Assembly: GCA_037043015.1 (NCBI GenBank)
Contig: CM073330.1
Location: 6,962,012-7,026,011 of the forward strand
Source: Bryum argenteum
Taxonomy: Eukaryota; Streptophyta; Bryopsida; Bryales; Bryaceae
Length of the DNA: 64,000 nucleotides
Direction of reading: 5' to 3'
Shown: positions 46,006 to 57,849 of the stretch, piece after piece
Numbering within the stretch: the first letter of the stretch is position 1
Layout of the letters: each line of letters starts with the position of its first letter
The notes under the pieces: model-generated
Told to the model about the DNA's origin: nothing
The model's database searches: none
What the model saw: the letters and a program-made list of their open reading frames with translations, nothing else
Program-made: the position numbers and the translations under genes

Positions 46006-46186
46006 CTCTTGATTTTCTGAAGGGCTTTATCTTCCCTTGTTTTTTCAAACGACAAAAGTAGGACATTGATTAGATTGAGGAAATTATCCACCCTCGTGGT
46101 AGTGATTGAAGATAGCCACAGAACCGGGACGCATTTGAAGGCTTTGCGAAGCCTGAAGAGTTGATTGAGAGGTGTTGCTTTTTGAG

Positions 46187-47839
46187 ATGGAGAACGCTCA
46201 GATGATCGATGATGAGATCTTGCTGCAGCAGCAGCAGGCGCAAGGAGAAATTACGGCGGAAGACTATCAACAGGAGATCGTGAGGTTGCGCATACAACTT
46301 CAAGCTTCTCAGCAAGCTGAGAAGTTGGCTATCGAGCAGTTGGTTGCACAACATCGCGCAGTGGCTCCAAATGGCCCGGACAATTCACGAGTTTAGAGGT
46401 CCGTCTTCATCGCAGATGATGCCGCAATCGATGCAGCAACAGTATGGAGGAACTGCCGTCGCATTGCGCAAGCGATTGCCAGATATTTCAAAGTTTAACG
46501 GGAGTCGCAAGGGCTACCCGATATGGAAGGTCGAAGCGTATAACAAGCTTCAATTGATGGAGTCATGACTTGGTACACCTCAAGATCAAGCCGCATACTT
46601 GTTTTCGAGGATGGACGCTGGCGCGCAGATGATGGTAGTATCTTTCTACCAAAATCAACGTGGTTGCAATGCGGCGACTTTTATTCAACATCTTGACAAA
46701 TTTACATCGACCCGAATGCAAAGAAAGCAGCATTGAATCGGCTTCAAGCAATGAAGCAGGGTAGGGAGTCATTCGCAACATTCTTGCCCAAGTTTGAGAA
46801 GGAGCTTGGTGAGAGTCAACTTACCATGGTTCCGGATATGGTGAAGATAAGATATCTTCGCGGTGCTCTCAACTCAGAGATGCAACGCGCGATGATTGGA
46901 CCTGTGACGTACATCGATTATGGTATGTTTGTCCAAGCTTTGTTGGCGGTTGGCTCTCAACTTGATTGCTTGCAATATCAGAAGGGTCGTGCAGCTCCGA
47001 TCGCGACATCAAATTGCGTATGGTCAGATGGAGATGAGATGGATTGGATGCCTACAGTCCAAATAAGCAAGCTTCGGAGACGTCTGACTTTGGAGGAACA
47101 ACAACGGTGTCGCCAAGAGGTACGCTGTTTTTTATGTTTGAAGCGAGGCCACCGTGCAAATGACTGTTCATCCAAGCAAGGTGAAGGCAATGAGAAGAAG
47201 AAGAAAGAGAGTGCGGACAAAACTTCGATAGTGCGCGCAGTGAGAAAGAAGAGCAATGTCAAGATAGAGGAGGTCAAAGAGATGGAGAGTTGTGACTCTG
47301 ATGTAGAGTCGGAAAAACGAGCAGCTTCCGGCATAAGACTCAGTCGGAGGCGTGGAGGCAGGTTGTCAAAGTTGAAGAATCTAGGAGACAACTTAGACAC
47401 GGGTGGTATGTATGTTGATGTTTTAATAAACTCAACTATATCTACTCGTGCTTTGTGTGATTCTGGATGCCAATGCTTTGCAACTGTGTCTGAGCAATTT
47501 GTTCGACGGAGAGGGTTGGATGCGTCATCTATTCAACCTAGATCTTTGGAGCAAGTTACGACAATGAAGAAGCGGCCTATGATTTGCCAAATTGCAAATT
47601 TTATGGCCGATATTGATGGTATGGAGGAGAAGATTGTTGCCTATGTTATTCCAGGACAGATAGATGATATAATCTTGGGAAAAGGTTGGATGGAGCGACA
47701 TGATGCAAGTGTTCGACCTGCTAAAGAAGAGGTTTGCATTCGAAAACCTTTCAAGATGATTGTGAAGACTCGACCGATTACGTTGGAGCCAATGCAAGAG
47801 ATACGTGCATCAGTAATTCAAACTTTGCGGAAGCGGTGA
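46187..47839 (+). pseudogene. gag: gag and protease of chromovirus 2
   Basis: ATG 46187 (MENAQMIDDEILLQQQQAQG) begins a Gln-rich helical N-terminus. A frame change follows near 46380 and a stop at 46566-46568; the capsid continues in the frame 46733-47839 (FATFLPKFEKELGESQ, KIRYLRGALNSEM). A CCHC zinc knuckle CFLCLKRGHRANDC is at about 47128-47170, then a Lys/Glu-rich linker and a retropepsin (ALCDSGCQCFATVS at about 47450; IILGKGWMERHDAS). Confidence 0.78.
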
Positions 47840-47864
47840 ACCAGTAGAGGTTTTTAGTGTCAGC

Positions 47865-50800
47865 TTGGTTGACATCCAGAAGGCACTACAACAGAAGGTG
47901 TATAGGGACCCGGCACAACATGCTCCTGACTGGCTCATGCCAGTTATTGACGCTTTTAATCGACAAGATGCAAAGTCGTTGCCCCCGCATAGGAAAGGGG
48001 TTGATCACGAGATCAATCTTATTGAAGGGAAGACTAATGATGACATCCCTGCCATGCCGCTGACGATGTCCAAGGATCAATTATTAGTTTTGCGCAAGAC
48101 CCTTACGGAGTTGTTGGATAATGGATTTATTCGCGTAAGTAATTCACCCGCAGCAGCCGGTCCGGTCATATTTGTGAAGAAACCTGGCGGAGGATTGCGA
48201 TTACGTGTTGACTATCGGCGATTGAACGAGATGAGTCGGAAGGACAGCTATCCGATTCCGCGCATTGATGAGACGTTAAGATCCATTGCTTGCAGACCAA
48301 ATATATCTCCAAGGTTGATGTAATCTCTGCGTTTCATCGATATACGTGTGAAAGAAGGTGACGAGTAGAAGACGGCGTTCAAAACACGCTTTGGCTTATA
48401 TGAGTGGTTGGTCACACCGTTTGGACTGACGGGCGCACCTGCAACTTTTCAGCGATATATCAATTGGATACTTCGCGACGAATTGGATATATGTTGCTCC
48501 GCATATATTGATGACGTGGTGATCTATAGTGATACTCAAAAAGAACATCGTGATGCAGTTCTCAGGATCATCCGTAAGCTTGCTAACGCAGGGCTTCAAC
48601 TTGATTTTGATAAGAGCGAGTTTGAAACAGGCACTATTAAGTATCTTGGATATTTGGTGAAGACCGGTTGGGGTTTGCGGTGATCCAAAGAAAACTTGAG
48701 GCAATTCGTCAATGGGAGCCGCCAACAAAAGTGAAAGGAGTTCGTGGATTTTTAGGTTTTACGCAATTATTATCGACAATTCATAGATGGATATTCTAAC
48801 ATTGCGAACCTCTTACTCGACTAACGCGAAAGATCAACCTTTGCATTGGACATCGAAATGTCAACATGCCTTTGATCGATTGAAGGAGGCATTAATTCAT
48901 GCGCCGGTGCTCGTTAAATGGACTCCAGTTTGGAAACAACCATTGAATGTGATTCCTCCGGTTATCTTGTTGGTGGCACCTTAATGCAAAAGGTGGACGG
49001 ACTTTGGCATGCGGTTGCTTATTTCTCGAAGAAACACAAATCCGTGGAGTCCAATTATCCGATTCATGACAAGGAAATGCTAGCGATTGTACATTGCATC
49101 CGCGAGTGGCGTACATTACTTGTTGGCCAACATTTTGAAGTGAGTTCGATCATCGCAATTTGGCTTATTTTCGAAGAAGCAACATTTGAGCGAGAGGCAA
49201 ATGCGTTGGGCCTACGAGTTGAACGATTTTGACTTTGAGATCGCGCACAAGCCTGGCAAGGATCAAGTTCAATCGGATGCACTTTCTCGTCGGGAATAGG
49301 ATCTTCCCCAACACGCGATGATGATCGAATCATGAATCGATATCATCGACTTTTGGACGGAGATGATGATGGCGCTTTGAAGGTTGTCGCTAAATCCGCA
49401 TGGATCACGGATGGTGATGCGATTCGAGAGAAAGAGGCTCTCGCTCTGAGTCGATAATGACCCCGCGTCCCATATGTCCATTTATTGACACAGAGATGAT
49501 TGCATTATGGGATGTTGCCCTCGCAAACAAATCATCGTTATTGGAAGATGCGAAGGCGGTTATGGATGGTGAGCTCCGACTACCTAAAGAATGGGGCTTA
49601 CCTATCACGATTAGTGAGTGTTACAGTAGATTCAGTCATCGATTGCGTTGGCGTGGGCGAATATGGATTCCGCGCACGAACCTCTTCGGACGCGTTTGAT
49701 CCAATCTACTCATGATTCACCACTAGCGACATCCAGGCCGTGAGGGTGCGCGTGACTTGATTGCGTGAATATCGTGGCACAGGTTGACACAAGATGTTCG
49801 GAGATTTGTATGCGGGCGCAACGTGTGTGGAAAATCGAAGATTTGGCGGGAGCGAGAAGCAAGGTTGCTAAAACCTTTGCCAATTCCGCACGGATTTGGG
49901 TGAGCTCTCAATTGATTTTATTACCGGATTGGCACCAAGCGGCGATCGCATAAATATCATGGTTGTGACAGACCGTTTGTCCAAATCTATCATTCTTTGT
50001 GCCTATGAAGACAATTCGTGCACTTGATGTGGCTCACAAACTTTTAGAGCAAGTTTTTTTCAGATCACGGATTGCTGCGGCGATTGTGTCGGATTGTGGT
50101 AGTCAATTTGTTAGTCCGCTTTGGGCCAGTATGCGCAGATTGATGAAGATTACGCGTCGGTTGTCGGCGACTTTCCATCCGAGACAGATGGTGCAACAGA
50201 GAGGGCGAATCAAGAGCTTGAAACATATCTTCGTATTTTCATGACATTTGAGCAAGAAGATTGGGCTTTTCGATTGCCGATCGCGATGATGGCGTTGAAT
50301 AATAATCGTGTGTCGCGATCTATAGGTATGTCCGCATTTTTATGATTCACGGTTATCATCATTCGGTCATGAATATTACTATACCTGAGGAGGCAGGTTC
50401 TTCGTTGTCACCGGCGGAAAAAGGACGCAAGCTTGTTGAGCACTGGCGTAATTCAAGTGAACTGGCAATAACGGCAATGGCCATTGCGCAAGAGACTCAA
50501 GAACGCCCGATCAAATACACGACGCTTTCGGTGGCGAGGATTTTCGTCCGGGTGATCGTGTGTGGTTGAAGTTGAAGAACATCAACACGTCCCGGCAATC
50601 AAGAAGCTTGATTGGATTGCTCTTCCTTATCGTGTATTGGAGTGCGTAGGTACACATGCGGTTCGTTTGAATACACCGTCAGATATTCATCCTGTTTTTC
50701 ATGTGAGTTTAGTGAAGAAGGCGGTGAGGATCCGTTGCCTTCCCAACTACCTCATGATAATGAGCCCGGTGTTGTTTTGAGCAATCCCGCTTTGAGGCAT

Positions 50801-50930
50801 CCACTAGCGAGGACGAGTATCTTTGTTGAAAGAGTGTTGCAACATCGACGTCGTGGCGCGGTTGGCAACTACTTGTAAAGTGGACGAGGATGGCCGGAGC
50901 CTACTTGGGAACCCGGTTTGCCAATTACAA
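47865..50930 (+). pseudogene. pol: Reverse transcriptase, RNase H, integrase and chromodomain of chromovirus 2
   Basis: RT pieces: VIFVKKPGGGLRLRVDYRRL (about 48165-48230), TPFGLTGAPATFQRYINW, catalytic YIDDVVIYS (about 48508). RNase H: TIECDSSGYLVGGTL, NYPIHDKEMLAIVHCIREW. Integrase: SIDFITGLAPSG (about 49905), VSDCGSQFVS (about 50090), DGATERANQELETYL (about 50190). Chromodomain-like end (FVERVLQHRRRGAVGNYL at about 50820-50877), interrupted by a TAA, then WPEPTWEP. The domains are complete in order but at least six frame changes or stops separate them. Confidence 0.8.
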
Positions 50931-51062
50931 AATGTCATGGCCTTAGACGATTACGAGCGCTTGTTGCGCGCGTCTGGTACTGATATTCCTTGGGCACATT
51001 CTCTTCTATGACACTTGTTAATTCATCAGCACATGAGGAGGAGGAGGACGAGGCATTTGTCA

Positions 51063-51341
51063 TGGGCCAAGGCCTCGTTGATAAGCTCGGATGTTCACTC
51101 GCTATTAATTTTATAAATAGAACTTCGGCAGTAGAGCTAAAGTATAGCCTCGGCAGTAGAGCTAAAGTATAGCCTCGGCAGTAGAGCTAAAGTATAGCCT
51201 CGGAAGTAGAGCTAAAGTATAGCCTCGGCAGTTGAGCCAAGAGATTAGTATATAAGGGACTCTTATTCATTGTAAACCTAAGTCTTGGATCAATATATTT
51301 CTTTTGTAGTTTTTGCTTGTTTTGACAGCTTGACTCTTACA
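51063..51341 (+). repeat. 3' LTR of chromovirus 2, with 25-bp repeat expansion
   Basis: Same as the 5' LTR except for four tandem copies (51127-51226 region) of the 25-bp unit CGGCAGTAGAGCTAAAGTAT + AGCCT instead of one; the length difference of 75 bp is exactly three units. Confidence 0.85.
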
Positions 51342-51401
51342 AGACCTATCTTCAAAGTCCTGCATCCGAGCGTGTAAGACCGCAGAATCCCGAAGGTGAT
51401 G
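51342..51401 (+). pseudogene. Continuation of the 44634 gene between two insertions
   Basis: A 60-bp remnant: right target duplicate AGACCTATC (51342-51350) and then open coding sequence (SPASERVRPQNPEGD) in the frame that leaves the 5' part at 45787. It is cut at 51401 by the CACTA terminus. The 3' end of the gene would lie beyond the window. Confidence 0.55.
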
Positions 51402-51421
51402 CACTACTAGAAAAGGGTGTC
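51402..51421 (+). repeat. CACTA left terminal inverted repeat
   Basis: CACTACTAGAAAAGGGTGTC; the first 13 bases are the canonical plant CACTA end. The inverted partner is not in the window. Confidence 0.85.
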
Positions 51422-51459
51422 AATTCTGACCGGGTTTCTTGACGCAAAATCGACGTCTG

Positions 51460-52718
51460 ACTGCACCTGACGGCACTACATGTAGTCAGCCAACTAGTCG
51501 AGTACCTAGTCAGATCGGACACCCTTTTGGGATGACTACAGGCGTTCCCATAGGTTCGTTCCCGATGGAGTTTTTGAGACCTCGTTTGGGGGCTGCCCGG
51601 GCAGAGTGACGTGGCATAGTCATCGACTACGACGATCGTAAAACCCGTCGTCGCGATCACCATGTGAGGTGACGTGGAAATATGGCCACGTCAGCAGTGA
51701 CCAAATGAGGTGACGTGGAAATATGGCCACGTCAGCAGTGACCATGTGAGGTGACGTGGACATATGACTGTCTGTAGTCAGATTGGCTAGAATTGAGACA
51801 TGACTACTATTAGTCATAATATGCTGACAGTGTGTGACTAACCATAGTCACAATATAATATGAAACTGACTACATAGAGTCATCTTTGGTACGTATTCAT
51901 TGAAACGGTAGTCATGGGACTGACACCTTCTAGTCTTCACTTCGCATGTGAGGACTACTCATAGTCCACAGGATGACAATCTTTAGTCATCTTCTTGTGA
52001 ACTATGTTGTGTTTCCACGAATACCTGATGAGGTCTTTGATGCCTTCAATGACTATAAATAGTCGTGAATGTACATCTCAATAGTCAGTTAGTTAAGTAC
52101 TGCTAGTCAGTACTACGGGATGTTTAACTAGTAATTTATTTACATTTAGCACACAACACGACTACAGTTAGTCATATGATGGGTTCCAACTGTAGCTTAA
52201 AAGTTATCTTTTCGGAGCGAGAGTTGTGTCGCTGATGACTACGTGTAGACAGAGAGTTTCTAAATACTCTACAGAGGCTCACTACGAATAGTCATGTCAT
52301 CCAAAACATCTCTACAAATCCTGACTACATACAGTCATGGCAATGAAACAATGCAAGCTTTATGACTACATATAGTCATTCTCTCTGAATACAGTCACTA
52401 CGAATAGTCATGCATTCAACAACGGCACCAGCGGTATGAATATACCAAAACCATTACTTGTGTGGAAATGTTTGTGGACATTGACTAAGCATAGTCATAT
52501 CTACGAACACGAGACTATGTCATATGACTACAAATTGTCATATCCCTACATATACTGACTATGGTTAGTCATGGATTGCAAATATTGAGCTAGATAGGAT
52601 GACTATATGTCGTCACCGTTTCCGATTACAGTACTAGAGAGAATGACTATAGTCTACTAGTGATAGTCCGGTAGAATGGCTAGATATACGCCTGCGCACC
52701 TACGACTACACGAGAGCG
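51460..52718. repeat. CACTA subterminal repeat zone (TGACTANNNNTAGTCA)
   Basis: More than fifteen copies of GACTA and TAGTC arms around four or five variable bases (for example GACTACATATAGTC, GACTATGGTTAGTC), on average every 50-60 bp. Such clustered subterminal motifs are the binding sites of the element's own DNA-binding protein in En/Spm. A 41-42 bp tandem repeat with TGACGTGG and CCACGTCA arms is included at 51661-51770. Confidence 0.8.
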
Positions 52719-55383
52719 TCACGCCAGTTCGACAGCCTGGTTGAGGAATTCCAGAGGCCACAATATGTAGTTGTTTACTGCTTGCCCCATGTTTGTGATT
52801 GGAGGGTCGTCCATATTCACCGGTTCACAGAGCAGGTACGCATCGTTGTTGCTCTTTGTCACCTCCACGGTGGCCATTCCCTCCGGGATAGCCACACCAT
52901 GGAAATTGGATCCTTCCAGGTTAATAACCTTCCCAAAGCCGACTACCATAGCCTCTTCCCCTTCACCAACACCCTTGATTTCTACAACAGAGCCTCTGGT
53001 GATCCTCTCTCGCTGTGATGGGGCTTCCTCTTTTTGCCCGTCTGCCTGCATTCCATACAAACGTGATTACATATCATTAGACAAGCACGGACGATGACTA
53101 AAGATAGTCATACCGTCTCAAAACATGACTAGAGACCATCGCATTCCAGAGTCGCACATGACGTTTGACAAATGCAAACCTCATTACCACTGTTGTGCCC
53201 TTCTCGTCATGGGGCAGGACTTTCCACATCTCCGCCTCGGTACTGTCTTTCGCCACAATAGCTGGGTTCTTGAATCTCTTGGGCTTACTCCCCTTCTGTC
53301 GTGGCTGTTTCTCGAGGCCAACATCGGACCCCTTCTCTGTCGTCACCACCTGTTGCGCAGCAGCGGACGCCTTCTCCTTCCTTGTGTAAACTACCTTCTC
53401 TTTCTGTGAACGGTTCGTCTTGTGCTCACCCCCGCTAGTTTCGATTAGCTTTTGGACCTCGGTAGCCCTCTTCCTCTTCTCAGCGGCTGGACGAGTCTTC
53501 GGCGGAGAATTGGCAGTGTCGTCTGCTACCACTTCCTTCCCTTTCCTTCATTTAGTCTCGAGGACGTCGTCACTGTCTCCAGATTCCTGCTCATATCGGA
53601 AGAAAATAACCACATTGACTGTTGATAATCGAAAGGGGGGAGGGACATGTAAACTAATTTACTCATACTACGTGAAGTTGGTGACTGAAAATTGTCATTC
53701 AATGTGCGTGTATGACTACGATTAGTCATATCCCAAAAGTTTACCTCAAAGTTATTTCGTTCCTCCGATTGTTGTGTACTCAGCATCCCGCGGCGTGGCG
53801 TGGCGATGTTGTCGTCCTTGTCGTCCTGGTTTATATCTTCTACCATTTTTGTGTCCTCCTCTGCGACATGCTCCTATTCCCCCACACCGCCCAAGCACAC
53901 AAACCATGTTAGGGCAATCAGAAAGGAATAACATAAGTTCAACCTTCGTCACTTCTTCTTCACAAAATTCAATGGTAATATTAGAGTACTATGACTATGA
54001 CTACTTAGTACTACAGATGACTACGGATGACTATCCATAATCCTATGATGACTGTAGATACCTTCTCCGCGTCCGGTGCTAGAGTGGGCATGGCACTGAG
54101 TCCCTGCTGTAGAAGTGGAGGATGTGCAGATGCAACACTTGGAACCTTCAAATGTTCTAAGATCAATTTTAGGTTCGCCTCCATACCCTCCATGCGTGTC
54201 TCGATGTCCGGGTTACTTTGCTGCGCCACCTTTGACTGCTTCGAAGATGAAGAGCGATGTCTGCACATGCTTCCCATCTGGTCAGTTAGTTCGGGAGCCA
54301 AAGACTCCGAGTACGCCGCCTTCTTCGACGCCGCACGATTTCCCTTCAGCTTCTCCGCTTGCTTGATCTTTCCCTCTTCAGCAATCATCGTGGAGAGGTT
54401 GGCCCAATGCTCACTAGATATGTGCTGTGGCTTGCCCGTCCCCTTAAGCAATAATTTCTTCAATTCATATCGCTTCGTCTTCAACTGAGACCTCAATACT
54501 TGGTGAAAAGACTCCTCCGTGACATACCCAAGACCTCCCTCGTAATCAAAGGTGGAGTCCACCTTTTTCTTAATGGCAAGTAGCATCCGGGTGCTGTGAT
54601 GGTTGTAGTTGTCGACTGAGAAGTCCACATGCTGGGAATGACCTCGCAGGCAATCCAACCATTTCTTCTGGTGCTGACCGCAAGGCATGCCCTTCATGTC
54701 CACCTCGACTAGGTAGCGACGGCCACCATGGTCCTCTCGTTCGCGTGCCTCCTCCTCACAAGCTCGCTCTGCTGCTCGCCTCTTCTTGCGGTCCTGCGAA
54801 CAGGCCTTCGGGCGCTTACCGCTGAGGACTGCTTTCTGCTTCGCCTTCAGCTTCTTGATCTTCAGCGCAATGGCCAGTGCTACCATGTCGGGGTCCTCAT
54901 CTTCGGAGTCAAAGTCTGATGAAGACCGATTGGATACATTGGATGACGATGGCGGCGGAAAATGTGGTACAGGCTCCAACCAGTTGTGCTCCTCCCCATC
55001 ATCATAAAGCATTGCTGCCCGACTCATCTTCTTAGTTGCAGCAAGTGGATCGTCACGGGTTTTCTTCTTGCTGCCGCCCTTGGGGACCTTGAACCTCTTC
55101 GGAGATTCTGTATGCCGTTTCCCTTTCACCTGCCATTGGATGGGGTCCGTGGACTTCACCCTTTCCTGGTAGAGCATGACTAGCATTAGTGAGATTTTGT
55201 AAAAGGAATACTACAATTACTCACATTCTAGATTGGGAAAAGTGGCCTTTTCTGGATGCAGGATACACATGTACGAACCTTCGATTTTCGTTTCGAAGGG
55301 GCTGGACCTGCTGTTGCGTTGTCCAGCGCCTGTGTTGGTGCGGATTTCGGGGGAGGAGGACCCTTGGCGCTGGATTTCTGCAT
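52719..55383 (-). pseudogene. TNPA-like CACTA protein, five exons, one in-frame TGA
   Basis: Exons that keep frame with GT/AG borders: 55383-55279, 55165-54062, 53873-53745, 53586-53188 and 53045-52719, all introns phase 0, 687 codons. Exon 2 carries charged regions and a Transposase_24 (Ptta/En/Spm)-like segment (KKKVDSTFDYEGGLGYVTEE, HWANLSTMIAEEGK, KLKGNRAASKKAAYSES). Exon 5 ends with the domain usual at the C-terminus of plant CACTA second proteins (GVAIPEGMATVEV, AVNNYILWPLEFL; I believe catalogued as DUF8039). The likely role is binding the subterminal repeats. Exon 4 has an in-frame TGA at 53550-53548 where CGA would continue a basic run, so this copy may be inactive. An alternative start is ATG 55428. 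Confidence 0.72.
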
Positions 55384-55499
55384 CTCTCCGCAGAGAATCA
55401 GTAATGGCGTCTGCGCAACGGCAAACATTCTGCCATGGCCATAGAAGGCTTCGCAATGGTTGCCACCCCAGCTGCGGATGCGACTGTCTAAAGTTCTAG

Positions 55500-56041
55500 A
55501 GATAGTTCGTATACTACCTCTTAAGACATATGATGTGTTAAATGCCTATTACTAGTCAGATGCTTCGTGGAGATGACTAAATGTAGTAATTCAACGGGAA
55601 TCTATGACTAAACATAGTCATATGTGTAGCCTCACAGGACTGATTCGAGTACAAAATGGTTAGTATATGACTTTACTTAGTCATATAGAGAGAGTGATGA
55701 CTAGATGTAGTCCAATATTAAAAAGAAATTGCTCTCAATAGTCACGTTGGCAGGGTAGACGACTAAAGATAAAACAAGTCTAATGTGACTATACAATATC
55801 AGCTCGTAAAGACACGTTAGTAAAGCCTTGTCACAGAGTTATTAAAAACAACAAGCACGTATACGACAAGGCATGAGGGTATGTGATTGGAAACACGGAT
55901 TGTGCTGAAGTCAGAATAGTCAGGAAATCTGAGTAGTGATGGTCGGGTGTTAGGTCTAAAGTTAGGTTTTTGCAATATCGACGATAGGACTAGAAATTGT
56001 CATATGCGCGTTGTACATGACTGACGTAGTCACGAATTAAA
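55500..56041. other. Spacer between the two minus-strand CACTA genes
   Basis: No coding run. It holds further GACTA...TAGTC motifs (for example 55576-55590, 55603-55622, 55670-55684), so repeat sites continue between genes. Confidence 0.55.
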
Positions 56042-57849
56042 CTATTTCAAGACATCCGTGAGAGTGTTATCCTCCAACACAAGCCGACATTCCTCCTGCA
56101 GTTGAGCAGCCTTTTTCTGGATAGCAACGGACACTTCTAGCATTTCATGGAGCATGAACTGAATCTTAAAAACATTTATGTCTTTCTTTACTGCCCTCAT
56201 TTCCTCATCTACATTTGGCTCCATGTTACGTACCTTAGGTTTTGAGGGCGCTCTCTTTGCTGCTTCGACTGACTCTTTCTCGTCCACGTAAGAGTCAGAT
56301 GACGCCTCGTCCTCCTCAGATGACGTCGCCTCGTCCTCCTCAGATGACGTCGCCTCGTCCTCCGAAAGAAACTCTGCCTCCGTCTCCTCTTCTTCAGGCT
56401 CGGATTCGGACGCGTCCTTCTTGGACTCCCGATTCCTTCGAGCAGTACTTGTCGGCTGCTTCGATGTGATGCGACTAGACCTCCTCTGTGGACTCACAGC
56501 CTCCCTGGACTCTTGAAAAATGTCCGTTAATACTTTAGCCATCTCATGCAAGGCTACACCAGTGATTGGTGGCATTCTACCAATTCCTTGAAAAACCTCT
56601 TCTACGCAATTGTCAGGTAAATTTGCTACCATCCTCATTATCTTTTCTACCGAGGCACTATATTCAATGGTCATTGTTCCTGGAATTAGGCAAATATTAC
56701 TATTTACGTACGGGGAAGTAGTCTTCGGAGGAGATGTGGTGATTTCGGCAGCCGTAGTGAGGTTCTGAATACCCAACGACTTCAAAACGCGCTGGTTGAA
56801 CTCCACATTCTTATCGCGCGCGAGCTCGTACGGGTTAGGAGAGGGCGCCTTCTCCTTCTTTGTCTTCCCTCGCGCCTTCCTACGCTTTGCTGCAGAGTCG
56901 CTGTCGCTATCGGACAGGGACAGAATCTCCTCCTCCAGTGGCAGCGGAGTTTTTGAGCGGGAGGGCCTGACCGATAGCAGCACGCCAGGGACGACCTCCT
57001 TCTCCTTCGTTGCCGACCGCGTGGCTGGACGCCGTATCGGGGGCGTTTCGAGCGCCTTCTTCTTCTGTAAAATGAAAAAATTAGTCACATTCTAGATTGG
57101 GATGACTAACATTAGTCATACAAATACAAGCACATGGCTATGACAGGAAAGTACTTCGTGATCATTCAAACCCTAAGAGTACTTGAACTGTTCGGCGGGC
57201 AAAATTGTGGGCGGCCGGCGATGCAGGTTACACAGGTTACACGAACCTTTGAACTAGGCTTCAAAGGGGCTGGATGCGGTGCTGCTTCCTCGGCGCCGGT
57301 TGCTTCCTTCTCCGCGCCGCTAGATTCCTCCTCCTCCGACCCGCTTGCTTCCTTCTCCGCGCTTACTGCCTTCTCCTTCGACGTGCCCTTGTCTTCTTTC
57401 TCCGCCGCCTCTCCGTCGGATGCCTCCTCTTTGGACGCCTCCTCCTCCGACGCTACCTTCTCTTCAGACCCCTCCGCTGAAGTAGCGTTATCTGACGCTG
57501 CGTTCTCTTCGGACTCCTCTCCCGACTGCTCCTTCACCTCGTCCTCCTCATCCGATCCTTCCTTCGAGGCTGAGTTCTCCGATCCTTCCTCACTGGCTAA
57601 CTTCTCCGACACCCCTTCCTCCGAGCTATTGTCCGATCGTTCCTCCGCCTCGCTCTCCTTGTCCGACCCTTCTACCGATGCTGCCACCTCCGCGCCCTCT
57701 GCCACCTCCGTGCCCTCTGCCACCTCCGCGCCCTCTGCCACCTCCTTCTCCGTGTTGTTCCTCTTGTCACTCTTATCTTCCTCACTATCAGTCCTCTCAA
57801 TCTCTCGATCAGGTGGTGAAGGAAGGAGAGCAGACTTCCTAGGCGCCAT
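56042..57849 (-). CDS. Acidic CACTA-borne protein of unknown function, two exons
   Basis: Exon 1 57849-57247 (MAPRKSALLPSPPDREIERT, then a long Glu/Ser/Ala-rich acidic tract) and exon 2 57064-56042 join in phase 0 through GT/AG borders (AAG|GTTCGT, TTTACAG|AAG), giving 541 residues. Exon 2 has SDSDSDSAAKRRKARGKTKK-like nuclear signals, a short folded-looking part (KNVEFNQRVLKSLGIQNL, MRMVANLPDNCVEEVFQGI), a second acidic block and a helical C-terminus (MLHEMLEVSVAIQKKAAQLQ). No domain recognised. Exon 1's end and the flanking intron resemble those of the neighbouring TNPA-like gene, so the two may have arisen by local duplication. Confidence 0.65.

Larger units (their letters stand above)
45789..51341 (+). 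mobile_element. Chromovirus 2, Ty3-type LTR retrotransposon
   Basis: LTRs of 204 bp (45789-45992) and 279 bp (51063-51341) with TG...CA ends. Target sequence AGACCTATC is found directly before (45779-45787, one base from the LTR) and directly after (51342-51350). The internal region has gag with zinc knuckle, protease DSG, reverse transcriptase with YIDD, RNase H, integrase and a chromodomain, all in broken frames. It is inserted in the coding part of the 44634 gene. It differs in sequence from chromovirus 1 but shares the self-complementary primer-site design. Confidence 0.88.
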
